Source: Porphyrobacter sp.
GTDB taxonomy: Bacteria > Pseudomonadota > Alphaproteobacteria > Sphingomonadales > Sphingomonadaceae
DNA length: 64,000 nt
Assembly: GCA_027533455.1 (NCBI GenBank)
Contig: JAPZUC010000001.1
Coordinates: forward strand, 457,113-521,112
Reading direction: 5' to 3'
Part shown: piece after piece, positions 28,259-41,468 of the stretch
Layout of the letters: each line of letters starts with the position of its first letter
Position numbering within the stretch: the first letter of the stretch is position 1
Made by a program: the position numbers and the translations under genes
The notes under the pieces: model-generated
Told to the model about the DNA's origin: nothing
Seen by the model: the letters and a program-made list of their open reading frames with translations, nothing else
Databases searched by the model: none

Positions 28259-29635
28259 CTAGCGCCGCTTCTTGATCCGTTCCAGTTCGGCGCGCGCTTC
28301 GAGCGCGACATCCTGCGCGCGGATCCAGTCGGGCGAGCCATAGGGTAGGTAAGCCTCCGCGGCCTGCGCATTGGCGAGCGCCTGCGGATAAAGGCGGTTC
28401 ATCACCTGCTGCTCCGCACTCGCCAGCCGCGCGCGCGGAATATCGCCGCGTGCTTCGTAGACGACGCCGAGCTGGTACCAGGCGAAGGGGTTGTAGCGAT
28501 CCTTCTGCACCGAGGCGCGCAGCACCTCTTCGGCCTCGGCGAAGTTGGCCTTGTCCTCGGTCGCGATCAGCGCATGGCCCAGAAGCCCCGCGATCAGCGG
28601 GTGGGCGCGGGTCAGCTCGGTCGCGCGGCGCAGCGGCACCAGTGAATCCTTGGGACGGCCGGATTCGAGCAGGATCTGGCCTTTCAGTTCGAGGAACCAC
28701 GGATTTTCCGGCTCGGCCACCAGCAGTGCGTCGGCCTCGGCGATCGCCATGTCGATCCGCGCGTCCTTGTGATAGGCATAGGCGCGGGCATAGCGCGCGG
28801 GCACGCTGGTATCGGAAGGCGGGAAAGCGGCCAGCGTGCGCTTTGGTTCCGCCAGATAGCCGTAAAGCTTGGCTTTGGCCCGGACGAAGCGTTGCTGCAG
28901 TACCGGATCGTCAGGCGCATCCCACGCGGCGTCTTCCGCCAACAGCCCGCGCAGGGTCTGGATACGGTCGCCTGAGAGCGGGTGGGTGCGGGCGTATGCG
29001 GCTTCATCGGCCTGGCTGTAACCGGCGCGGATCTCGTTGCCGCGCAGCTTCTCGAAGAATGAGATCATCCCCTTGCCGGTGATCCCCGCGCCCGAAAGAT
29101 AGCGCGCCCCGGCAAGGTCGGTGGATGCTTCCTGATTGCGGTTGAACGACAGGAAGCTGCCCATCGCGGCTTGTTGTCCGGCCGCGATCACCCCCATGGC
29201 GGCATCGCCCGCGCCCGCCAGCGCGGCACCGACGCCGAGCAGCAGCGACAGGATCGAGATACCGTTCGCGGCCTTGCTGCGTTCCTCGAAGCGCACCGCA
29301 TGGCCTGCGGTGATATGCCCGAGTTCGTGCGCGAGCACGCCCTGTACCTCGTTGGCGGTCTGGGCTTCGTTCAGCAGCCCCGAATGGACATAGATCGCCT
29401 GACCGCCCGCCACAAAAGCGTTGATCGAGCCGTCATTGATCAGCACCACCTCGACATTGCCGGGCGACAGTTCGCTCGCCTCCACCAGGGGGGCGAGCAT
29501 ATTGCGCAGCAGCTCTTCGGTTTCGGCATCGCGAAGGATGGATTGCGCCGCGACCGGTTGGGCGGCGAAGCCGAGGCTCGCGAGAAATGCGAGGCAAAAG
29601 GCAAGGAGGTGAAGGCGACCGCGCATCGCGGCCAT
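28259..29635 (-). CDS. M48-family metalloprotease with TPR tail (BepA-like)
   Basis: 458 residues (or 455 from a second ATG). A signal peptide ends near AQSIL. The peptidase domain has the zinc motif VLAHELGHITAGHAV with the third ligand in NQEASTDLAGARYL. From about residue 270 the C-terminal half is a helical TPR array (LYGYLAEP ... AEPENPWFLELKGQILLESG ... NPFAWYQLGVVYEARGD). This order matches BepA/YfgC, a periplasmic protease and chaperone for outer-membrane protein assembly. Confidence 0.9.
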   Translation of the reverse strand: MAAMRGRLHLLAFCLAFLASLGFAAQPVAAQSILRDAETEELLRNMLAPLVEASELSPGNVEVVLINDGSINAFVAGGQAIYVHSGLLNEAQTANEVQGVLAHELGHITAGHAVRFEERSKAANGISILSLLLGVGAALAGAGDAAMGVIAAGQQAAMGSFLSFNRNQEASTDLAGARYLSGAGITGKGMISFFEKLRGNEIRAGYSQADEAAYARTHPLSGDRIQTLRGLLAEDAAWDAPDDPVLQQRFVRAKAKLYGYLAEPKRTLAAFPPSDTSVPARYARAYAYHKDARIDMAIAEADALLVAEPENPWFLELKGQILLESGRPKDSLVPLRRATELTRAHPLIAGLLGHALIATEDKANFAEAEEVLRASVQKDRYNPFAWYQLGVVYEARGDIPRARLASAEQQVMNRLYPQALANAQAAEAYLPYGSPDWIRAQDVALEARAELERIKKRR

Positions 29636-29693
29636 CCTACCGGACTTGCACCTGAACGCAAAGTGAAGGTCGCCCCCCTGGGGAGCGAAGACC

Positions 29694-31421
29694 TTACCCG
29701 ACCAGCTTGCGGGCCACGCGTTCGATCAGCGCGACATCTTCCGGCACTTCCGCGATGATTTCCGCGCAGCCGATCTCGTCGCGGCGCACCAGCACCAACG
29801 CGAATTCGGGGCCGGCACCGTCGAGGTGTTCAAGCGTTATCGCCTCCAGCGCGCGCAGCTGGGCGGCCAGTGCCTCGCGGACCGCAGCAGGATCTTCGAC
29901 CGGCTTGCCCTGCTCCTCGCGGCGCAGACGGCGTTCGGCCTTGACCACTGCCTTTACCCCGCCTTCGGTCGCGGCGAGGAAGCCTGCGAGGCTCCCCGAA
30001 GCGAGGTTCAGGCGGTGCGCATGGGTCAGCACTGCGGCATATTCGGTCAGCCGAGTCTTGTCGTAATCGTGCCCGAACACGAGCTTGACCACCGGGGTCA
30101 TCGGCGCGCGGTCCTGCGCGGTCAGCCCGGCATCAGCGATCAGTTCGGCGTAGTCTTCCGGCGCGTCCTTGGCGGCGAGCGAGAAGTCGTAGGCGCGGCT
30201 TACTGCGGCATAGAGCGCCGAACGGCTGCGATCTTCGGTGCTGTCGGCAGCACGGGCGAGTTCGCGCGCGGCGGCGAGGCAATCATAAAGGTCGGCATCG
30301 GCAGGCAGATCGTCGGCGAAGACCGCAATATCGTCTTCGTCTTCGTATCCGGCCACGGGCTCGGCGTATTCTTCTTCGGCGACCGCATCGAAGGCCGGTT
30401 CGGCATCGGCAAAGGTGACCGGTTCATAGGGCACCGGCACCGGGGCGGGCTGAGCAGCGGGCTCGGGTGCGAGATCCGGTTCGGGCGCATAGCCGTAATC
30501 GATCTCGAATTCCTCGTCCTCGACTGGCATGGGCTCGATCCCGGTCAGGTCGATCGCCTTCTTTGACGGGGCTTCCATGTAATTGGCCAACGACGCGAAG
30601 TTGTAGCCGACGCTGTCGCTTTCGCCTTCGTCCTCGTCATATTCCTCGTCATCGTCATCGAGTGCATATTGGCTGAAATCGGGAAGCGCATCATCTTCCT
30701 CAGCCAGTTCGTCATACGCGGCCTCGTCGCTTTCATGCGCGGGGGAATCCGCCCAGTCGGTAACCGGCTCGGCGGCGCGGGGGGCCGGATCGGAGCCGAG
30801 TTCGAGATCGGTGCCGAGTTCCAGCTCGTCGTCGAGTTCCAGCAGCAGTTCGTCCGCGGTCAACTGGTCGGCCATCTCCTTCCAGTTGATCACGCCGTAG
30901 ATGAAGTCGATCGTCTCGTCGTCGCTCGAAAGCGGGAGCAGGATCCCGCGATAAAGGATCGCGACGCCTGCGTGGTTGACGAATTCCGCCTCGAACCCGA
31001 TCGGCGCCTGATTGGCGAGGATCTGCATGTAATGGTCGGTGATGCGGCTGAGCAGCGAGCGCGGTGGCACGTCCGAAAGGCGCGTGATCACACCCTGCGC
31101 ACTGCATTCCTGGGCGAGCTTTTCGCCGAGGAAGCGCACGGTCGGGTTCTCGATCCCGTAGGAGAAATCGAGCAGCACCGAATGGGGGCCGAAATCGGGG
31201 AGGGTGGCCGGATCGAGGTCTTCGATGTCCGGGAACATGCGGTCGCCCAGCAGGCTCGCCCAGTGGTTATAGGCGCGCACCTGCATGCGACGCTCGTCCT
31301 GACCGATGGCGTGCGGCGGGACATCGCGCGAGCGGGCCGGCTCGGGGCCGTCCTCCTCGGTATTGTCCCAGCTGCGATCTGCGGCCGTATCCGAACCGAA
31401 GTTGCCGCGCAGAGTGTCCAT
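29694..31421 (-). CDS. PAS_5-domain protein with a long acidic linker
   Basis: 575 residues. Residues about 45-185 form a PAS_5-type domain found in alphaproteobacteria (YNHWASLLGDRMFPDIEDLDPATLPDFGPHSVLLDF ... VRFLGEKLAQE ... AILYRGILLPLSSD). Residues about 195-380 are extremely acidic and Pro/Ala-rich (for example LDDDDEEYDEDEGESD) and surely disordered. The last 190 residues are helical and probably folded (DLYDCLAAARELARAADSTEDRSRSALYAAVSRAYDFS ...). No catalytic or output domain is recognised. A cytosolic scaffold or sensor is possible. Confidence 0.78.
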   Translation of the reverse strand: MDTLRGNFGSDTAADRSWDNTEEDGPEPARSRDVPPHAIGQDERRMQVRAYNHWASLLGDRMFPDIEDLDPATLPDFGPHSVLLDFSYGIENPTVRFLGEKLAQECSAQGVITRLSDVPPRSLLSRITDHYMQILANQAPIGFEAEFVNHAGVAILYRGILLPLSSDDETIDFIYGVINWKEMADQLTADELLLELDDELELGTDLELGSDPAPRAAEPVTDWADSPAHESDEAAYDELAEEDDALPDFSQYALDDDDEEYDEDEGESDSVGYNFASLANYMEAPSKKAIDLTGIEPMPVEDEEFEIDYGYAPEPDLAPEPAAQPAPVPVPYEPVTFADAEPAFDAVAEEEYAEPVAGYEDEDDIAVFADDLPADADLYDCLAAARELARAADSTEDRSRSALYAAVSRAYDFSLAAKDAPEDYAELIADAGLTAQDRAPMTPVVKLVFGHDYDKTRLTEYAAVLTHAHRLNLASGSLAGFLAATEGGVKAVVKAERRLRREEQGKPVEDPAAVREALAAQLRALEAITLEHLDGAGPEFALVLVRRDEIGCAEIIAEVPEDVALIERVARKLVG

Positions 31422-31516
31422 GGCTTTGATCCGCCCCTTGGTGAAACTGTGTCGGGACGTTCTGGCGCAGCGTGGTAAACATCACGTTAAACGCAAAGGG
31501 GGTCTTTAGCTGGTCG

Positions 31517-31624
31517 GTTTCGCTGACGCGAAACGCATACCTCCTGCCCGCCTCCCCGCCCGGCCACCAATAGTACCACTATGTTATGTTGGCCGGGCGG
31601 GAGGTATGCGCCACCGTCAGGTGG
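31517..31624. repeat. Cluster of inverted repeats in the PAS_5 promoter region
   Basis: Three structures in 108 bp. GTTTCGC-TGAC-GCGAAAC at 31517-31534. A large imperfect inverted repeat: CGCATACCTCC (31534-31544) plus CCCGCCCGGCC (31555-31565) against one continuous arm at 31591-31610, with ten extra bases on the left. CCACC-GTCA-GGTGG at 31611-31624. They lie between the DUF2141 gene end and the PAS_5 gene start. Confidence 0.55.
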
Positions 31625-31627
31625 CTC

Positions 31628-32065
31628 TTAAAGAAAATATCTCATCTTGATCGTCACGCGGCTGGAGCCTTCGCCGACGGCCATGACCGCGTCCTTGAAC
31701 TTGGGCGGGGCCATGTTGACGGGCGCATCGCGCGAGAAGCCGTAGCCTTCCTTGGGCATCATCCCCATCGCGCGGTCGGCCTTGCCGTTGTCGTTTTCGT
31801 CATGAAGCAGTGCGATCGCGTAGTTGCCGGGCTTCACGCCGGTAAAGCGGATCTCGACCTTGCCGCTGGCGGACACGACGGTGCGGAAGGCGGTCGGATC
31901 CTTGATGCATTTGGGGAAGATGTCCGCCCGCGTCGTCATGCAGGCGCGCACCACGCCCTTGGTCGACCTGAGGTCGGTGACGGTGATCACCACCTCGCCT
32001 GCCTGCGCAGGTGCCGCGGCGAGTGTCGCGGCGGCAGCGGCGAGCGCCAGAAGCGGGGCCCTCAA
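31628..32065 (-). CDS. DUF2141 exported protein
   Basis: 145 residues from a TTG at 32065 overlapping the stop of the sterol-desaturase-type gene. The N-terminus is a signal peptide (LLALAAAAATLAAAPAQA). The rest is the DUF2141 domain: VVITVTDLRSTKGVVRACM, FTGVKPGNYAIALLHDENDNGKADRAMGMMPKEGYGFSRD and the closing beta strand RVTIKMRYFL. A periplasmic beta-sandwich of unknown function. Translational coupling to the upstream hydroxylase suggests a shared pathway. Confidence 0.85.
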   Translation of the reverse strand: MRAPLLALAAAAATLAAAPAQAGEVVITVTDLRSTKGVVRACMTTRADIFPKCIKDPTAFRTVVSASGKVEIRFTGVKPGNYAIALLHDENDNGKADRAMGMMPKEGYGFSRDAPVNMAPPKFKDAVMAVGEGSSRVTIKMRYFL

Positions 32066-32838
32066 AGCGCCGCCCCTTGGCGATTGTGCCCGGCCTCGGC
32101 CACGATCCGCTTGGAAAGCCCCTTGTCGGTCCCGCACCAGCGGTCCCACACCCGGAAATAGAGCCCGTAATTGCATCGGTATTCCTCGTGATGACGCTCG
32201 TGATGGCTGGCGGTTATCAGCCAATTCCCCAACGGCGAGTGAACGAGCCGGCGCGGGAACATCTCCCACCCCATATGATTGGTGACCCCCATCACAGTGG
32301 CAATGGTCAGCACCAAGCCGAGTATCCCGATATGGATCGGCACCAGAAACACCAGCACCGGCACCACGACCGCGCCGGTCACGGCCTCGATCGGATGGAA
32401 GCTCATCGCGGTCCAGGCGGTCGGCGGGCGGCTGTCGTGGTGGACGGCATGGGCGATCCTGAACCACTTTGGCCGGTGCATCCAGCGGTGGCTCCAGTAG
32501 AAACAGGTGTCCTGCACAAATAGGTAGATCAGCAGGCTGACGGGGTGATACCAAAGCGGCAGCGCGCTCCAGTCAGCGGTGAGCAACGTCCAGCCGTGGT
32601 GTTTCCACCCCCACAGCACGATCCCTGCCGGCGCGCCGTAGATGGCTGCCGACAAGAGTGACCAGCGCACCTCGCGCCCGATCTGGGCGGATTTTCCGGC
32701 ATAGAGCCCGGGCCGCATCTTCGCTGTGGCGAAAGCGAACAGTCCGCTTGTCAGGACATAGCGCAGCGCGACGATCGCGGTGACGGCAAGGCTGACGATC
32801 AGCAGCGCGAGCGGCACAGGGGTGTCGGCAGAGAGCAT
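32062..32838 (-). CDS. Sterol desaturase / fatty acid hydroxylase family protein
   Basis: 258 residues, an integral membrane di-iron enzyme. The histidine clusters are HRWMH, HAVHHD and, near the C-terminus, HERHHEEY, with the additional NHMGWEMFPRR segment. Several hydrophobic helices surround them. Family members hydroxylate carotenoids, sphingolipids or sterol-like lipids; the substrate here is unknown. Confidence 0.88.
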   Translation of the reverse strand: MLSADTPVPLALLIVSLAVTAIVALRYVLTSGLFAFATAKMRPGLYAGKSAQIGREVRWSLLSAAIYGAPAGIVLWGWKHHGWTLLTADWSALPLWYHPVSLLIYLFVQDTCFYWSHRWMHRPKWFRIAHAVHHDSRPPTAWTAMSFHPIEAVTGAVVVPVLVFLVPIHIGILGLVLTIATVMGVTNHMGWEMFPRRLVHSPLGNWLITASHHERHHEEYRCNYGLYFRVWDRWCGTDKGLSKRIVAEAGHNRQGAAL

Positions 32839-32885
32839 CGCGCTGCCTGCTATGCCGCAATTGCGCGGCGCGCGACAGGGCTAAG

Positions 32886-33380
32886 TCAGCCGTGTGCGTC
32901 CATTGCCGTGCACAGCGGGTCGAGCAGCGCCATGTGCCGCCGCATCGCAATCCGGGCAAGGTGCTCGACCTGTGTCTTGCGCCGCGCCGCCGCAAGCGGA
33001 TCAAGGGCAGCGGGGCGCAGGATCTCGGCATCGTAGCCATCCGCCACGATCACCCCGCAGGTGTCCGGACGGTAAGCCTCGCCTTCCAGCGGGCTGCTGT
33101 CCAGCGCGGGCGGCAAGCCCCAGTAGAAGCGGTCGCAGAAATCGAGGTAATCGGGCCATTTGGCATCGCCCAGCAGATCGGCGCGGGCGACCTTGATCTC
33201 GACGATCACGATCAGGCCCTTGGGATCGATCCCCATCAGATCGGCGCGGCGGCCGTTCCTGAGCGGCACTTCGGACAGGCACCAGATATCGTTGCGGGCA
33301 AACAGCCGCCCGATTCCGCGCGCGACATCGCTGGCGGCAAGCGCGGGCGAATCAGGGGCGAGAGACGGAGCGCCAGTCAT
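32886..33380 (-). CDS. MmcB-family DNA repair-related protein
   Basis: 164 residues from the ATG at 33380. The core matches the MmcB/DUF1052 type in alphaproteobacteria, with PD-(D/E)xK-nuclease-like features: RRADLMGIDPKGLIVIVEIKVARADLLGDAKWPDYLDFCDRFYWGLP. The acidic residues and IVEIKV correspond to the D...ExK catalytic pattern. In Caulobacter, mmcB belongs to the SOS/mitomycin C response. No LexA box is obvious upstream. Confidence 0.83.
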   Translation of the reverse strand: MTGAPSLAPDSPALAASDVARGIGRLFARNDIWCLSEVPLRNGRRADLMGIDPKGLIVIVEIKVARADLLGDAKWPDYLDFCDRFYWGLPPALDSSPLEGEAYRPDTCGVIVADGYDAEILRPAALDPLAAARRKTQVEHLARIAMRRHMALLDPLCTAMDAHG

Positions 33381-33427
33381 GGCACCCGGTTGGAACGAAA
33401 GCGGAACGCAGTCAAGCCTGCGCCGGG

Positions 33428-33805
33428 TCACGCGTTGGCGAGCACGCTCACCATCGCTGTGCGCGCGGCGTGGAACTCGCGCCACAGCACCAGCGCGGGT
33501 GCGGCCGGATCCTGCCCGCGGCGGATCAGCGTACCGAGCGCCGATAGCCCGCTGTCGAGCATGGCGGCGCAATCGCTGACAGTCTGCGCCACCAGCTTGC
33601 GCTGCCAAGGCGCTGCGCGGGCGATTACCGCACCCAGTTCCCCGCTGATCTCGACCGGCTCGGGCGCAAGCCGCGCCAGCATCGCCAGCGCCGCAGCCTG
33701 CCCGTGGAGCACGACCATCGCCTCGGATAGCACCTCGGGTGCGGACGAATCCACAGGTGCCGGTGCGGCAGGCAGAAGAATCGTTTCGGGTGGGAAGGTG
33801 ACCAT
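33428..33805 (-). CDS. Conserved hypothetical protein
   Basis: 125 residues from the ATG at 33805. Mostly helical with an Ala/Leu-rich sequence and no signal peptide (VLSEAMVVLHGQAAALAMLARLAPEPVEISGELGAVIARAAPWQRKLVAQTVSD). No recognised domain. Same strand as the mmcB-like gene, 47 bases upstream of it. Confidence 0.65.
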   Translation of the reverse strand: MVTFPPETILLPAAPAPVDSSAPEVLSEAMVVLHGQAAALAMLARLAPEPVEISGELGAVIARAAPWQRKLVAQTVSDCAAMLDSGLSALGTLIRRGQDPAAPALVLWREFHAARTAMVSVLANA

Positions 33806-33963
33806 GTGGAAGAGGCTAGGCCGCCATCCTTGCCGATTGGTTAAGCGAGCCCCGGCGCCGCTCCGGAGTGCCGGCCGACAGCACAATTGTGTGGCGCACC
33901 CCCTCGCCTCTTGCTAAGCGCCCCGCCGCGTAGCAAGATCGCCGCCGCACTGCATGGCACCAT

Positions 33964-34040
33964 GCACCCGTAGCTCAGCTGGATAGAGTGCTGCCCTCCG
34001 AAGGCAGAGGTCACAGGTTCGAATCCTGTCGGGTGCGCCA
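33964..34040 (+). tRNA. tRNA-Arg (anticodon CCG)
   Basis: 77 nucleotides with encoded CCA. Acceptor stem GCACCCG/CGGGTGC, D arm with AGCTGGATA, anticodon stem CTGCC/GGCAG enclosing loop CTCCGAA (anticodon CCG, reads CGG), T arm ACAGG-TTCGAAT-CCTGT. All stems pair fully. Its last 18 bases recur at 35019-35036, so it is an attachment site used by a small element. Confidence 0.97.
34023..34040 (+). repeat. att-like direct repeat, left copy (in tRNA-Arg)
   Basis: ATCCTGTCGGGTGCGCCA, the 3' end of the tRNA-Arg gene. The identical 18-mer is present 996 bases downstream. Together they bracket the islet. Confidence 0.8.
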
Positions 34041-34311
34041 GTTTTTCAAAGACTTAATCCCCCATCGCCTGCGCTGTATGAAACAGGTATGTAGAAGTGG
34101 GGGTGCCGGGCGCTACTTTTTGACGGCGTCGTAGGGCGCTTTGCACACCTCTCTTTGAAATGAGGCCCCGATTGTTCCGGGAGGGTGATACTGGTATGAG
34201 AAGTATCGTAAGAGGGTCGGAATGCTGACCCCAAAGTTTCGCGGCGCCAGCGAGTAGCCACGCTGCACGGGCAGTTGCGTTAAAGCGAGATAGTATGGTG
34301 GAGGAACAACC
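34041..34311. other. Non-coding part of the tRNA-Arg islet
   Basis: No convincing gene. Composition is less GC-rich than the chromosome on either side. A minus-strand frame near 34113-34240 has a protein-like end (SFQREVCKAPYDAVKK) but no recognisable start or family, and may be a decayed fragment. Confidence 0.4.
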
Positions 34312-34767
34312 GTGCAGAAAATTGTTATAGCACTTGTGGTTGCGGCTGTTGCAGCTTTGCCGGCCAGCCTCGCGGCACAAGGCGCAACGGAGGTCCCGCT
34401 GGCTCTCAGTCCCACTGAACCATCGCTGATGTGGGGGGGCTGTCCGCCGGTCTTTCCTGGGGCATGCGAGATTGCAGTTCTCCGCGGCGATCCCGCAAAA
34501 CCAAACGCGGATGTGATGCTGAGGGTCGCACCCGGCTATGAGCTCCCACGGCACAGGCACACCTCCGCTGAGCGGATGGTTCTTTTGGAAGGCGAGCTCC
34601 AAGTGAAATATGACGGATCCGAGGCCGTGACCCTTACCCCTTCGACGTATGCTTACGGGCCTGCCAAATTGCCGCACAGCGGGAGGTGCGTAAGCAAAAC
34701 TGCGTGCACCTTGTTCATAGCATTCGAAGGCGCGGTAGACGCCGAGTCTGTTCCGACTGGCAATTGA
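34312..34767 (+). CDS. Exported cupin-fold protein in the tRNA-Arg islet
   Basis: 151 residues from a GTG at 34312 preceded by GGAGG. A signal peptide ends near LAAQG. The cupin core shows PGYELPRHRHTSAERMVLLEGELQVKY (metal-ligand His pair in HRHTSAE) and the second motif PHSGRCVSK. Four cysteines (GGCPPVFPGAC and GRCVSKTAC) may form two disulfides, consistent with a periplasmic location. Its base composition is lower in GC than core genes. Substrate unknown. It is the only likely gene in the islet. Confidence 0.8.
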   Translation: MQKIVIALVVAAVAALPASLAAQGATEVPLALSPTEPSLMWGGCPPVFPGACEIAVLRGDPAKPNADVMLRVAPGYELPRHRHTSAERMVLLEGELQVKYDGSEAVTLTPSTYAYGPAKLPHSGRCVSKTACTLFIAFEGAVDAESVPTGN

Positions 34768-34800
34768 ACGGAAACAAAAGGCAGCAATCCACCCATACCC

Positions 34801-34820
34801 GGTCTTTGAGACCCCTTTTT
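34801..34820 (+). terminator. Rho-independent terminator after the cupin gene
   Basis: GGTCT (34801-34805), loop TTG, AGACC (34809-34813), then CC and five T. Located 34 bases after the cupin stop codon. Confidence 0.6.
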
Positions 34821-35018
34821 ACCGATGTCCGCTTTCGGTTGATCGGTATTCAAACCGCAAAAACCGGAACGGAGGCGCAAAGCTGATATTGCGGATGCTG
34901 CCGGTCGGGGCGTTGACGCGAGACGATCCAGTAAATCTTGTCGATCGAATTTTCCGACCGCTTCGCGATATCATACGAAAATCAATGTTTAGAGCGTGAT
35001 CGTCCAGTTCTCTTCTTC
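34821..35018. other. Non-coding right part of the islet
   Basis: AT-richer than the surroundings, without a credible gene. No integrase remnant was recognised. Confidence 0.4.
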
Positions 35019-35036
35019 ATCCTGTCGGGTGCGCCA
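35019..35036 (+). repeat. att-like direct repeat, right copy
   Basis: An exact second copy of the 18-bp tRNA-Arg 3' end. High-GC core sequence (gltD side) resumes immediately after, beginning with a long hairpin. Confidence 0.8.
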
Positions 35037-35074
35037 ACATGGCCCGCTTCCTCGCAAGAGGGGGCGGGCCATGT
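35037..35074 (-). terminator. Long hairpin after gltD
   Basis: ACATGGCCCGC (35037-35047) pairs with GCGGGCCATGT (35064-35074); an inner CCTC/GAGG pair and a GCAA loop make an almost continuous 17-bp stem. It lies 20 bases past the gltD stop. No strong T-run follows on either strand. Confidence 0.55.
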
Positions 35075-35093
35075 CGGTTTCAGACGGTAGCGA

Positions 35094-36530
35094 TCAGCGC
35101 GGGAGTTCCGAGACTTCCATCAGCGCTTCGTCCACCGCGCGGGCGGCCTGGCGGCCTTCGCGGATCGCCCAGACGACGAGGCTCTGCCCGCGGCGCATAT
35201 CACCGCAAGCGAAGACGCCGGGAACGCTGGTGGCGTAGCGCTCGGTGTCGGCATCGACATTGCCGCGGGCTGTCAGATCGACGCCCGCCTGTTCGAGCAG
35301 GCCCGCCTTCTTCGGCCCGACAAAGCCCATGGCGAGCAGGATCAGATCGGCCTGGATGATGAATTCGCTGCCGGCGATTTCCTGCATCTGGCCGCCGACC
35401 CACTCGACCCGCACGCATTCGAGGCCGGTCACCGCCTCGCCATCACCGATCACGCGCTTGGCGAGCACGGCCCAGTCGCGCTCCACGCCCTCCTGGTGGC
35501 TGGAGGAGGTGCGCAGCTTCATCGGCCAATCGGGCCAAGTGAGCGCCTTGTCTTCCTTTTCGGGCGGCTTGGGCATGATCTCGAGCTGGGTAACGCTCAA
35601 TGCGCCCTGCCGGTTCGAGGTGCCGACACAGTCGCTGCCCGTATCCCCGCCGCCCAGCACGACGACGTGCTTGCCGGTCGCGAGCAGGCTGCCGCGCGGG
35701 GCGGCGCGTAGCTCGTCATCGCCCGCAACGCGCTTGTTCTGCTGGGTGAGGAATTCCATCGCAAGGCGCACGCCGGGCATTTCCGCACCGGGGATCGCTA
35801 GCGCGCGCGCGTCTTCCGCGCCGCCTGCCAGCACCACCGCGTCGAAATTCTCCTGCAAGCTGGCGAACGAGATGTCGACGCCGACTTCCTTGGAGGTTTT
35901 GAACGTCACGCCTTCCGCTTCCATCTGCTGGGCGCGGCGGTTGATGAGGTGCTTTTCCATCTTGAAGTCGGGGATGCCGTAACGCAGCAACCCGCCCAGG
36001 CGGTCGGACTTCTCGAATACCGTGACGGAGTGGCCCGCGCGCGCCAGTTGCTGCGCGCAGGCAAGCCCGGCGGGGCCGGAGCCGACCACAGCCACCGACT
36101 TTCCGGTCTTGTGTGCGGGCACCTGCGGCGTGATCCAGCCTTCTTTCCATCCGCGATCTACAATCGCGCATTCGATCGACTTGATGGTCACCGGCTGGTC
36201 GATGATGTTGAGCGTGCACGCCGCCTCGCAAGGTGCGGGGCAGATGCGGCCCGTAAATTCGGGGAAGTTGTTGGTGGAATGGAGATTGGCAAGCGCGCGC
36301 TTCCAGTCCGCCTCGTAGACGAGGTGGTTCCAGTCCGGGATCATGTTGTTCACCGGACAGCCGTTATGGCAGTACGGGATGCCGCAGTTCATGCAGCGCG
36401 AGGCCTGCCCGGTCAGCGTCGCATCGTCCGGCTGGACGACGAACTCACGGTAGTTCTTCAGGCGCTCCTTGGGATCGAGATAATCCCGGTCGCGGCGGTC
36501 CAGCTCGAGAAATCCGGTTTCCTTGCCCAT
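35094..36530 (-). CDS. gltD: Glutamate synthase small subunit
   Basis: 478 residues from the ATG at 36530 ([18 protein letters not shown]). FAD/NADPH subunit that passes electrons to GltB. The N-terminal cysteine clusters for two [4Fe-4S] centres appear in [25 protein letters not shown] and [16 protein letters not shown]. The FAD dinucleotide fold is [22 protein letters not shown] and the NADPH fold is [20 protein letters not shown]. It follows gltB by 23 bases. Confidence 0.97.
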   Translation of the reverse strand: MGKETGFLELDRRDRDYLDPKERLKNYREFVVQPDDATLTGQASRCMNCGIPYCHNGCPVNNMIPDWNHLVYEADWKRALANLHSTNNFPEFTGRICPAPCEAACTLNIIDQPVTIKSIECAIVDRGWKEGWITPQVPAHKTGKSVAVVGSGPAGLACAQQLARAGHSVTVFEKSDRLGGLLRYGIPDFKMEKHLINRRAQQMEAEGVTFKTSKEVGVDISFASLQENFDAVVLAGGAEDARALAIPGAEMPGVRLAMEFLTQQNKRVAGDDELRAAPRGSLLATGKHVVVLGGGDTGSDCVGTSNRQGALSVTQLEIMPKPPEKEDKALTWPDWPMKLRTSSSHQEGVERDWAVLAKRVIGDGEAVTGLECVRVEWVGGQMQEIAGSEFIIQADLILLAMGFVGPKKAGLLEQAGVDLTARGNVDADTERYATSVPGVFACGDMRRGQSLVVWAIREGRQAARAVDEALMEVSELPR

Positions 36531-36553
36531 GTCTTTGTCTCGTTCCTGAATCT

Positions 36554-41194
<4,641 letters not shown>

Positions 41195-41468
41195 GGCAAA
41201 AGTCCGATCTGTCAGATGCCGACAGGCGCGCACCCGTACTTGCATGATCGCTCATGCAGGGAACACGCCTGAGGCAGGTCTAGCGGGCGAGCCACCCTAT
41301 TCGGGATGCTCTTGCCCGTTTTCGGACCCCTCATGCCGACAGGAAGCGGGTTTGGCAATGGGTTTGCGCGAAGTAATATTTCTCGCAGACCTATTCAAAC
41401 TTTAGGTTGATTGCGCAACGTGCATCGCGCGGTCGGGTCCGTTGCAGCTTTTGCGCACTGCCTTGGAC

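Noticed and set aside
34113..34415. Minus-strand frame in the tRNA-Arg islet as an integrase remnant
   Set aside because: No catalytic R-H-R-Y pattern or recombinase-like segment could be recognised.
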